Source: Ilyomonas sp963847085
GTDB lineage: Bacteria > Bacteroidota > Bacteroidia > Chitinophagales > Chitinophagaceae
Direction: 5' to 3'
Length of the DNA: 64,000 bases
Assembly: GCA_963847085.1 (NCBI GenBank)
Contig: CAWJYO010000003.1
Span: 1-64,000 of the forward strand
A program made the translations under genes and the position numbers. The notes under the pieces are model-generated. The model did no database searches. It was not told the origin of the DNA and saw nothing but the letters and a program-made list of their open reading frames with translations. Numbering within the stretch: position 1 is the stretch's first letter; each line of letters opens with the position of its first letter. Of the stretch, positions 56,639-64,000 are shown one piece after another.

Positions 56639-56932
56639 TTATGGGGATGACAGCGCTTTATCAAGCAAGGAATTGATTTGTGCAAGGGCATGCCCAGCTT
56701 CACTTTCAGCTACTACATTCCCATCGGGTTTTGTTTGTTCTACTGCAAACCAAAGCAATACCATCGAAACATAATCCTGCATGTCTTTGCCCCCAAAAGC
56801 AGTTCTGAATTCTATTATTTTTTCGTTGATGAGCTTTGCCGTTTTCCGAATCGTTTCTTCATCATTGGGTCGTGTTTTTAAACGATACGTTCGGTCGGCA
56901 ATGACAACATTGATAACAATGAGTTCTTCCAT
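56639..56932 (-). CDS. zapA: Cell division protein ZapA
   Basis: FtsZ-ring-associated protein. 97 residues start MEELIVINVVIADRTYRLKT and contain DEETIRKTAKLINEKIIEFR and DMQDYVSMVLLWFAVEQTKP, then a coiled-coil tail. Bacteroidota ZapA sits next to a small coiled-coil gene and pheT, as here. Overlaps nothing; the next gene upstream is 125 nt away, across a repeat copy. Confidence 0.9.
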   Translation of the reverse strand: MEELIVINVVIADRTYRLKTRPNDEETIRKTAKLINEKIIEFRTAFGGKDMQDYVSMVLLWFAVEQTKPDGNVVAESEAGHALAQINSLLDKALSSP

Positions 56933-56978
56933 ATTTTATAATTAAGTTACACGCAGCTTAATTGTTTTCAGAACGTAC

Positions 56979-57037
56979 AAGTGTGCGACGCAACGAACGA
57001 TATACCAGAGCTGCAAAAGCCCGTACCATAAAACTGT
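56979..57037 (+). repeat. GTGCGACGCAACGA repeat, copy 2
   Basis: See copy 1 at 43981-44038; lies between zapA and the coiled-coil gene. Confidence 0.75.
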
Positions 57038-57057
57038 ATTTTGTTTTTATAACAATT

Positions 57058-57351
57058 TCAATCATTAATCAAAGCGAGGCATTTTTCTATCTCTTTCAAG
57101 TAGGTATCTATGCGTTTTACAAATAATTTTTTTTGTTCGGGATGCCAGTGCTGAATACCTGATTTTAATACATCGTTTTGCTGTTGCAATTGTTTGATCT
57201 GATCGGCCTGAAAAGCAATTTGTTTTTGCCCATTTTCTTTTTCAATTTGCAAACGCCTGACCTCTTTTTGCAAAGCAGAATAGTTATCCACCAACGCTTT
57301 CAGCTTTTGCTGAACCGCTTGTAACTGCGTTTGAAAATCGGGCTGCTGCAC
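57058..57351 (-). CDS. Small coiled-coil protein beside zapA
   Basis: 97 residues, almost wholly coiled coil (residues 5-75: heptads rich in Gln, Leu, Lys, e.g. LKALVDNYSALQKEVRRLQI), then KRIDTYLKEIEKCLALIND. By position, between pheT and zapA, and by form it resembles the ZapB-like helical partners found in Bacteroidota. No enzymatic domain. Exact role unproven. Confidence 0.8.
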   Translation of the reverse strand: MQQPDFQTQLQAVQQKLKALVDNYSALQKEVRRLQIEKENGQKQIAFQADQIKQLQQQNDVLKSGIQHWHPEQKKLFVKRIDTYLKEIEKCLALIND

Positions 57352-57368
57352 AAATTTGGTTTTACAGA

Positions 57369-59785
57369 TTATTTTCTGATCTCTGCATTTACATCGGTTT
57401 GAAGGCTTTGCATAATGCGGTTCATCATGCCATCAATTTCTTTATCGGTAAGCGTTTTTTCTTCGTCTAAAAAAGTGAAGTTGATAGCCAATGATTTTTT
57501 TTCGGCGCCTAATTTTTCACTTTCAAAAATATCAAACAACCGTGTGTTGGTAAGCCGCGATAACTTTTGTTTATTAATAACGCCATCAATTTCGGCATAA
57601 CTAACGCTCTTGTTTACGATCATTGCCAGATCGCGTTGAACAGCAGGAAAGCGCGGCACTTCTTTGTAAATAATTTTTGTAGCTCCGGCTGCTTTCAACC
57701 AAGATTCAACATAAATATCGGCAAAATAAACCGGCTGTTTGATATCAAATTGCAAGGCTTTTTCAGCACTTACTTTCATTACAGTTCCCAGTCGCTTTTT
57801 GTTGTGGATGATGTTCAGTGTTTCATCGTTAGGCTCATCATTTTCAAACACAATATTTTGCAATGATGAAGAAAGAACAGCGTTAACAATGCCTTTCAGC
57901 GAAAACAAATCAAGAGGTTTTGCCTTTTCATTCCATGCGTCTTCATGTGCATTGCCCGTGATATATAAGCTCAGATGTTCATGTTCTTCATAACTACCAA
58001 CTGCTTTTTTATGATACGTTTTACCCCATTCAAAAAGGCGGAGATTGTTGTGTTTTCGATTGATATTGTAAGCAATCGCTTCCAATCCGGTTTGCAGCAT
58101 GGAAGGCCGCAATACATTCAAATCAGCACTTAAATTATTCATCATTTTAACGCTGGTGCTCAGTACATCTTCCGAAAAATATTTGCTGTTGGTAATGGAA
58201 TTGGTAACCATTTCGTAAAAGCCCAAGCCCGCTAACTGTTGTGATGTTTTTTCTTTTACCGCTTCTTTAAAATGCAGCGTTTCTTTCGCAGGAGAAATAG
58301 TAATTGCAGCCGGAATTGCGATGTTATCCAAGCCATCAATGCGTACAATTTCTTCCACTAAATCGGCCTGAAGACTTACATCTACTTTGCTGTAAGGCAC
58401 AAGCACAGTAAGGCTTTCAGCGGTTTCATCTGTTATAATAAAACCTAAACTTTGCAGAATTGTTTTTACATCTTTTACTTCATATTGTTTGCCACTTAGT
58501 TTCTTTAAATATGCGAAACTGAGTGTTACTTTATTTTGTGGTATTGGCTGTGTGTACACATCAACTACCTCACTGCTAATTTCGCCACCGGCTATTTCTT
58601 TTATTAATAAAGCGGCGCGTTGCAACACGGTTACTGTTGCTGAAACATCGGTACCTTTTTCAAAGCGAGCGGCTGCATCGGTTCTTAAATTATGTGCCAC
58701 CGATGTTCTGCGAATTGAGGTTGAATTGAAACAGGCACTTTCTAAAAAAATATTTTTAGTAGTTTGTTTTACGCCACTTTTTATTCCGCCGAAAACGCCT
58801 GCGATACACATGCCTTCTGTCGCGTTGCATATCATCAGATCATAGTTGTGTAGTTTTCTTTCTTCTCCGTCAAGTGTAATAAAAGGAGTGCCTTCTTTTT
58901 CATTTTTTATAATAACCTGATTGCCCACAATGGCGTCGGCATCAAACGCGTGAAGCGGTTGACCGGTTTCATGCAAAACAAAATTCGTTATGTCAACAAT
59001 GTTGTTGATAGGTCGTAAGCCGATTGATTTTAGTTTGTTCTGCAACCAATCAGGAGAAGGTTGTACCGTAAGATTAGAAATACTTACGCCGGAATATCTC
59101 GGACAATCTGTTGTGTTTTCAACGGTTACTTGTATGGGTAAATTATGGTTATCAATATCAAAGTTTTTAGCGAAGGGTAAGTTTGGTTTTACCTCTTTTT
59201 TTGATGGTACGAAAGATAAGCGCACACATCTTTTGCCACACCTAAATGGCTCATGGCATCGGTGCGGTTGGGCGTTAAGCCAATTTCATAAATCCAATCG
59301 TGATAAGGCTTGAAGTATTCTTTTGCCGGCGTTCCAACCTCGACATTTTCGGGCAAAACCAAAATGCCTGCATGACTTTGGCCAAGGCCAATTTCATCTT
59401 CAGCGCAAATCATTCCTTCGCTCAATTCTCCTCTTATTTTCGCGGCTTTCATAGTCATCGGTTCACCATTCGTTGGGTAAATGGTTGTGCCAATGGTTGC
59501 TACAATTACTTTTTGTTTTTGCGCAACATTTGGCGCACCGCACACAATATGAAGGGGTTGGCCGTTGCCAATATTAACCGTGGTAAGCCTCAATTTATCT
59601 GCATTGGGATGTGGCTCGCAGGTGAGTACTTGTCCAACAACAAGGCCTTCTAAATTGCCTTTAATGGTTGCATATTCTTCTAAACTTTCTACTTCCAAAC
59701 CAATAGAAGTAAGGATGTGTGAAAGCTGCTGTGGTTCTATGTTTTGAGGAAGATAATCGTGAAGCCAGTTGTATGAAATCGTCAT
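57369..59785 (-). CDS. pheT: Phenylalanyl-tRNA synthetase beta subunit, one-base frameshift
   Basis: Beta chain of the alpha2-beta2 PheRS. N-terminal MTISYNWLHDYLPQNIEPQQ and tRNA-binding EMAP-like domain (VVGQVLTCEPHPNADKLRLT). Then B3/B4 (NIVDITNFVLHETGQPLHAF), the B5 region, the core (RDLAMIVNKSVSYAEID), and the anticodon-binding B8 fold ending DVNAEIRK. The frame breaks near 59205: FVPSKKEVKP resumes in the next frame after SYHQKKR. The span is 3n+2, so one base is missing; the corrected length is 805 residues. Essential gene. Confidence 0.95.
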
Positions 59786-59823
59786 GAAAAATGATTCATT
59801 TGAAAAGAGTGTAAAGATAAATG

Positions 59824-59936
59824 TCTGAACCAGGATTTTGTAGGATTTGACTGATTAACCGGATAACAAAAAATGCAAGGTGTTACAGATGAAACAATCT
59901 CCCCAATCAGAAAAATCACATAAAATCGGGGTCAAA
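59824..59936. repeat. Inverted pair of the TCTGAACCAGGATTTT repeat
   Basis: Plus copy 59824-59866 and minus copy 59896-59936, a 29-nt spacer, between pheT and the rplI terminator. Confidence 0.75.
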
Positions 59937-59964
59937 AAAGCCCGCATCAAGAGTGATGCAGGCT
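59934..59964 (-). terminator. Terminator of the rpsF-rpsR-rplI operon
   Basis: On the minus strand: stem gcctgcatca / tgatgcgggc, 4-nt loop, then six T. Confidence 0.85.
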
Positions 59965-59989
59965 GATTGATATAAGTAGTATAACTCGT

Positions 59990-60436
59990 TTATTCACCTA
60001 CCACTTCAAACTCAACTTCGGTATTGTTGCCATTACCAAAATCTACTGAAGCTTTGTAGGTTCCCAATTCTTTTACTTCATCTATAATGTGAATGCGTTT
60101 ACGGTCAATTTCATAACCTTTCTGATCGCGAATGGCTCTTGCTATCTGTAACGATGTAACAGAACCAAATATTTTGCCGCTGGTGCCTGTTTTAGCAGTT
60201 ACTTTAACAGGCGATTCTTTTAAAACGGCAATCACCTTGTTAATTTCAGCCAGCATAGCGGCTTCTTTCTTCGCTTTTACTTTTTGTTTTTCTTCCAACT
60301 GTTTCAGGTTCGAAGCACTGGCTTCTACTGCCAGTTTTTTAGGAATGAGATAGTTGCGCGCATAACCGTTTTTTACGGTTGCCAGTTCGTTGGCAGCGCC
60401 CAGGTTATCTACATCCTGAACTAATATTACTTGCAT
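59990..60436 (-). CDS. rplI: 50S ribosomal protein L9
   Basis: 148 residues. N-terminal domain MQVILVQDVDNLGAANELAT with KNGYARNYLIPKKLAVEAS is the L9 signature; a long helix (QLEEKQKVKAKKEAAMLAEI) links to the C-terminal domain (GKIFGSVTSLQIARAI). Last of the S6-S18-L9 operon; separated from rpsR by a repeat-bearing 78-nt gap. Confidence 0.97.
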   Translation of the reverse strand: MQVILVQDVDNLGAANELATVKNGYARNYLIPKKLAVEASASNLKQLEEKQKVKAKKEAAMLAEINKVIAVLKESPVKVTAKTGTSGKIFGSVTSLQIARAIRDQKGYEIDRKRIHIIDEVKELGTYKASVDFGNGNNTEVEFEVVGE

Positions 60437-60448
60437 AATTATTTATTT

Positions 60449-60512
60449 AGCTGTGAGCCATGAGCTTCGAGCTTTGAGCCATTCTCGTAACTCAAAGCTC
60501 AAAGCCCGAAGC
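60449..60512. repeat. AGCTGTGAGCCATGAGCTT repeat region
   Basis: Arms agctgtgagccatgagcttc... and ...ctcaaagctcaaagcccgaagctt form an imperfect stem; same style as 54609-54711. It sits inside the ribosomal operon between rpsR and rplI. Confidence 0.65.
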
Positions 60513-60514
60513 TT

Positions 60515-60781
60515 TTATTTTAAAAGATCTGTTACATAAGGCAGCAACGCCATCTGGCGTGCTTTCTTAATGGCATCCGATACTTTGCGCTGGTATTTTA
60601 AAGAGTTACCACTCAAACGGCGAGGCAAAATTTTACCCTGCTCGTTAATGAATTTCTTTAAAAATTCAATGTCTTTGTAATCAATGTACTTAATGCCATA
60701 CTTTTCAAAACGGCTGAATTTCTTCTTTGGTTTTTCCTGTTTAATGGCCGTTAAATACTTAATGTCGTTTGTTTTAGCCAT
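60515..60781 (-). CDS. rpsR: 30S ribosomal protein S18
   Basis: 88 residues; IKYIDYKDIEFLKKFINEQG-KILPRRLSGNSLKYQRK and AIKKARQMALLPYV are the S18 core. Its ATG overlaps the end of rpsF by 8 nt. Confidence 0.97.
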   Translation of the reverse strand: MAKTNDIKYLTAIKQEKPKKKFSRFEKYGIKYIDYKDIEFLKKFINEQGKILPRRLSGNSLKYQRKVSDAIKKARQMALLPYVTDLLK

Positions 60782-61133
60782 TGTCTACCTCCGCATTTTG
60801 AGGTTGCGAAATGTTGTTTCTTTTCTTTGCGTTGTATTCCACAGCATATTTGTCTAACGCCGTGTACATAAAGCGCATTACCTGCTCGTCGCGCAGGATT
60901 TGGATTTTTAGCTTTTCATTGAAGCTGGATGGCGCACTATACTCAACCACCCAATAAATTCCGGTAGTTTTCTTTTGTATAGGATACGCCAGCGATTTTA
61001 AACCCCAGGGATTGCTGTGCACTACTTCTCCACCGTTTTCTGCAATAAAATCGGTGTACTTTTTCTGAACAGTTTTAAACTCCTCTTCAGAAAGCACAGG
61101 GGTAAAAATCACCATCAATTCATAATTGTTCAT
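60774..61133 (-). CDS. rpsF: 30S ribosomal protein S6
   Basis: 119 residues; MNNYELMVIFTPVLSEEEFK and NPWGLKSLAYPIQKKTTGIY with EQVMRFMYTALDKYAVEYN are S6 hallmarks. First gene of the S6-S18-L9 operon; overlaps rpsR. The leader upstream has no obvious structured regulator. Confidence 0.97.
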   Translation of the reverse strand: MNNYELMVIFTPVLSEEEFKTVQKKYTDFIAENGGEVVHSNPWGLKSLAYPIQKKTTGIYWVVEYSAPSSFNEKLKIQILRDEQVMRFMYTALDKYAVEYNAKKRNNISQPQNAEVDNG

Positions 61134-61686
61134 TACCCTGTTTTTGTTTGTTAAAAAATAAAATTTGGGCGGCGAAGGTAGCTATTGTTAATGGAATATT
61201 GTGAATTGAATATTGAATGTTTTGTAAAATGATGAATAAGAAGAATAGAACACTGATAACACAGACTTTGTGCACAGATATTCAGGATTTGTTTTCGCTG
61301 ATATTTTGGGATATTCAAGTTTGTTTTTATTAATATTTTGAGGCTGTCCTCTTTTGTTTTCCAATGAATCTTCAGTTCGGGCTGTTTGCACTACTCCGCC
61401 GCAAAGCTGCGCTTCACAAAGCTTCAGCGGGGTAGATGCTGCACATCCCGCAGCCCATCCTCTGTCGAACATTTATTGAGCCATTCCAATGTGCATCGTC
61501 ATGGCGAGGAACGAAGCCATCTGTGTTATACAATACATCATGTTTATATACAATGAAGATGTTAGCTTTATTCACTCACCACTCACTACCACTATTCACC
61601 ATTCACAAATCAAAAATCAAAAATCCATTGTTTCACAACTCATCGCTTTCTATATATTTGAAGCATTCAAAAAAAGACCGTTTCTT
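61134..61686. other. 550-nt gap between rpsF and the GMC gene
   Basis: No credible gene. Includes a repeat copy at 61497-61525 and short inverted pieces near 61390-61430. Confidence 0.6.
61497..61525 (+). repeat. Single copy of the CGTCATGGCGAGG...GAAGCCATCTG element
   Basis: CGTCATGGCGAGGAACGAAG then CCATCTGTG; same family as 44078-44185. Confidence 0.75.
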
Positions 61687-63405
61687 ATGCCTAACGATTC
61701 AACCACATACATCAACACAAAAGGAGTAAAACAAAACACGTACGATGCCATTGTTATTGGCAGCGGCATAAGCGGCGGCTGGGCTGCCAAAGAACTCTGC
61801 GACCGTGGCTTAAAAACATTAATAGTTGAACGTGGAAGAAATGTGGTGCATTTAAAAGATTATCCAACAGCAACCAAAGCACCGTGGGAATTTCCACACC
61901 ACGAGAAGATGCCTTTAGCTATTACAAAAGCTAATCCTGTTGTGAGCCGGTGCTATGCTTTTAATGAAACCTCTCAACACTTTTTTGTAAAAGATACGGA
62001 GCATCCCTACATACAGGAAAAGCCCTACGACTGGATTCGCGGCTACCAGGTAGGTGGCAAAAGTTTGTTGTGGGCAAGACAAACGCAACGCTGGAGCAAA
62101 TACGATTTTGAAGGTCCGGCACGCGATGGCTACGCAGTGGATTGGCCTATCCGATATGAAGACCTTGCTCCATGGTATTCATACGTAGAGAAGTTTGCCG
62201 GCATCAGCGGAAACAGGGACGGTGTTGATACTTTGCCTGATGGCGAGTTTCTTCCGGCCTGGGAAATGAATGTGGTGGAAAAAGAAATCACACAAAAAAT
62301 AAAGGGCAATTATAAAGATAGATATGTAGTGCAAGGCAGGTGTGCACACTTAACGCAACCGCAGGATGTGCATCGTGAGCAAGGCAGAAACCAATGCCAG
62401 GCACGCAGCATGTGCGAGCGTGGATGCCCGTATGGCGGCTATTTCAGTTCGAATGCATCTACTATTCCCTGGGCTTTAAAAACAGGCAATCTTACCCTCG
62501 CAACCGATAGTGTTGTGCATTCTATTATGTATGATGATAAGCGGGGAAAAGCCACCGGCGTGCGTGTAATTGATGCAAAAACAAAAGGGGCTACTGAATA
62601 TTTTGCCCCCATCATTTTTGTAAATGCAGCTTGTTTAAACAGCAATTTACTATTACTCAATTCAACTTCTCATCGCTTCCCTAATGGCTTTGGAAACGAC
62701 AATGGTTTGCTCGGCAAGTACGTTGCCTTTCACAATTATCGTGGCACTGTAAGCGCATCATACGACGGACCGCAGGACAAATATTATTTGGGCAGACGAC
62801 CCACACAACCCATGATGCCTAACTTTAGAAATGTGCACAAACAGGAAACCGATTTTTTGCGTGGCTACATGACGTTTTTTGGCGCAGGCAGAGCGCAGGT
62901 TCATGAAGATGGAATTGGCGGCGATTATAAAGATGCTATCAGCGAAGCTGGCAACTGGTATGTAAGTGTAATGATGCAGGGCGAAACCATCCCGAAAGAA
63001 AGCAATCATCTCAGGTTAAGCAAAGACAAAGTGGATGCCTGGGGCATTCCGCAACTGATAACGTCTATTGATTATGATGATAACGATGTAAAAAGCATGA
63101 AAGATTTTTTTGCAACGGCTTCTGAAATGTTTGACAAAGCCGGATGCAAAGACATTGCAACACACGACAGCCAACAAGCTCCGGGTTTAGACATTCATGA
63201 AATGGGCGGTTGCAGAATGGGTAAAGACCCAAAGACATCATTACTCAACGAGCATAATCAGTTTCATAACTGCCCGAATGTATTTGTAACCGATGGCGCC
63301 TGCATGACATCCACTTCAACACAAAATCCATCGTTAACTTTTATGGCTTTAACGGCACGCGCCGCTAATTATGCGGTTGATGAAATGAAGAAAGGAAATT
63401 TATAA
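61687..63405 (+). CDS. GMC-family FAD-dependent oxidoreductase
   Basis: 573 residues from ATG 61687. FAD-binding AIVIGSGISGGWAAKELCDR near residue 22, then the GMC signature YQVGGKSLLWARQTQRWS and the Cys-rich MCERGCPYGGYFSSNAST near 245. The C-terminus has the catalytic His region GLDIHEMGGCRMGKDPKTSL and CPNVFVTDGACMTSTSTQNP-SLTFMALTARA. An in-frame start 66 codons upstream reads through a repeat and is rejected. The family includes large-subunit sugar and alcohol dehydrogenases; a small Tat-exported partner gene is often next door but none is visible here. Substrate unknown. Confidence 0.92.
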   Translation: MPNDSTTYINTKGVKQNTYDAIVIGSGISGGWAAKELCDRGLKTLIVERGRNVVHLKDYPTATKAPWEFPHHEKMPLAITKANPVVSRCYAFNETSQHFFVKDTEHPYIQEKPYDWIRGYQVGGKSLLWARQTQRWSKYDFEGPARDGYAVDWPIRYEDLAPWYSYVEKFAGISGNRDGVDTLPDGEFLPAWEMNVVEKEITQKIKGNYKDRYVVQGRCAHLTQPQDVHREQGRNQCQARSMCERGCPYGGYFSSNASTIPWALKTGNLTLATDSVVHSIMYDDKRGKATGVRVIDAKTKGATEYFAPIIFVNAACLNSNLLLLNSTSHRFPNGFGNDNGLLGKYVAFHNYRGTVSASYDGPQDKYYLGRRPTQPMMPNFRNVHKQETDFLRGYMTFFGAGRAQVHEDGIGGDYKDAISEAGNWYVSVMMQGETIPKESNHLRLSKDKVDAWGIPQLITSIDYDDNDVKSMKDFFATASEMFDKAGCKDIATHDSQQAPGLDIHEMGGCRMGKDPKTSLLNEHNQFHNCPNVFVTDGACMTSTSTQNPSLTFMALTARAANYAVDEMKKGNL

Positions 63406-63424
63406 GGTTTGGTTTTGCCCGAAT

Positions 63425-64000
63425 TTAATTGTTGTGTGCAATTGCAGCACTTTTGTTGTTATAATAAAAAAAGTAAAGCAAAAAGACAATTACCACAACG
63501 CCAACTACAATGGCTGAAATCCATACCCACAAATGATTAGAATGAGTAAGAACAAGTGGTTGCGAACTCCCTATGAGTACCATGTTTGCCCAATAATAAG
63601 GCATCGTATGCTCATGATCGGCGGTTTGTAAATACCACAATTTTGCTTTTTGCAAAGCTTCACTTTTGTTCATTCCCTGCGCTAGATATTCATTAAACTT
63701 CGTTGAAATTTTATAAATGGCGCCTTCATCAGCTTTCCATAAAGTAGCTGATACAGAAGGAATGCCTGCCGATGCAAAACCTCTTGCCAAACTGTAAATG
63801 CCTTCGCCGGTTGCGTTTTTACCAATATTGGTTTGGCAGGCACTTAGCAATACAAATTGAATGGAAGGATTGCTCGAGCCGCTGCAATTCGGAAAGACGA
63901 ATGACAGCATCCTGCATATACAATTCCGGCTCCGCATCGGTAGTATCGGCTTTGGCATGAGAAAAAATAGTAACAACAGAGTATCGCGAAGCGTTATCAA
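63425..64000 (-). CDS. CHAT-domain protein with C-terminal membrane helix, partial
   Basis: Caspase-like CHAT protease domain, 5' part outside the window. The catalytic His is in VVTIFSHAKAD, read in the shifted frame near 63950, and the catalytic Cys in QFVLLSACQTNIGKNATGEG. Then GIYSLARGFASAGIPSVSAT-LWKADEGA and the C-terminal PYYWANMVLIGSSQPL. A membrane helix (LWVWISAIVVGVVVIVFLLY) ends the protein. A frame change lies near 63860. CHAT proteases usually follow TPR repeats and cut a partner; neither repeats nor partner is inside the window. Confidence 0.85.
   Translation of the reverse strand: MITLRDTLLLLFFLMPKPILPMRSRNCICRMLSFVFPNCSGSSNPSIQFVLLSACQTNIGKNATGEGIYSLARGFASAGIPSVSATLWKADEGAIYKISTKFNEYLAQGMNKSEALQKAKLWYLQTADHEHTMPYYWANMVLIGSSQPLVLTHSNHLWVWISAIVVGVVVIVFLLYFFYYNNKSAAIAHNN

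Noticed and set aside
61489..61686. Upstream extension of the GMC oxidoreductase
   Set aside because: Reads through a dispersed repeat and low-complexity sequence; family similarity starts after ATG 61687.

Overview
The window looks like chromosomal DNA of a Bacteroidota bacterium, most likely family Chitinophagaceae or a close relative. Signs are a type A T9SS sorting tail, a DUF4421 outer-membrane protein, promoters of the TAnnTTTG (-7) type, few Shine-Dalgarno sites, a BamD/RpoZ pair, and the ClcA/Crp, pirin/DODA and alpha-E gene neighbourhoods usual for that group. The placement is inference; no 16S gene is present.

Many highly conserved genes are interrupted by single-base shifts (sucA, queA, aspS, rng, pheT, mprF and others). 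These genes are housekeeping, the protein signal resumes at once in another frame, and several spans are 3n+1 or 3n+2. I therefore treat nearly all of these as assembly or sequencing indels, give one merged entry per gene, and do not call them pseudogenes.

Layout. 1-7.5 kb: sucA, rpsT, queA, a Tat-like secreted GH125 mannosidase, an SGNH hydrolase, Hsp20 and a bacilliredoxin. 7.7-13.8 kb: rarA, an HU-like membrane protein, a four-helix membrane protein, and the transglutaminase / alpha-E / circularly permuted ATP-grasp operon. 14-22.4 kb: information and envelope genes (aspS, lolA, bamD-rpoZ, rng, a 31-residue COX24-like basic protein, a TPR protein, HU, mutY). 22.4-33 kb: a T9SS cargo protein, a Cys-rich Crp/Fnr regulator divergent from a ClC channel, a VCBS protein, an alpha/beta hydrolase, then pirin, DOPA dioxygenase and a second Crp-type regulator.

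33.4-40.4 kb is a visibly AT-richer four-gene operon and the most interesting part. It holds a methyltransferase fused to an HsdR-N-like nuclease domain, an HsdS-like subunit, a DGQHR-type protein fused to a TIR/deoxyribosyltransferase-like domain, and a large protein with a C-terminal PD-(D/E)XK nuclease. No HsdR helicase accompanies it. I propose a composite restriction and abortive-type defence system.

40.4-44.3 kb is repeat-rich: a LEA-like stress protein, a small membrane protein, a second SGNH hydrolase, and a tRNA cluster in which a GIY-YIG nuclease gene abuts a truncated tRNA copy. 44.3-64 kb: a DUF2520 protein, an MFS transporter, the mprF-virJ lipid operon, DUF4421, a SWIM-SNF2 helicase, an amino-acid-oxidase-like flavoenzyme, an L,D-transpeptidase, zapA with a coiled-coil neighbour, pheT, rplI-rpsR-rpsF, a GMC oxidoreductase, and the C-terminal part of a membrane-anchored CHAT protein.

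Several dispersed intergenic repeat families and a short iterated motif (TTTGTTTTTGCCC) lie between the genes and are reported separately.
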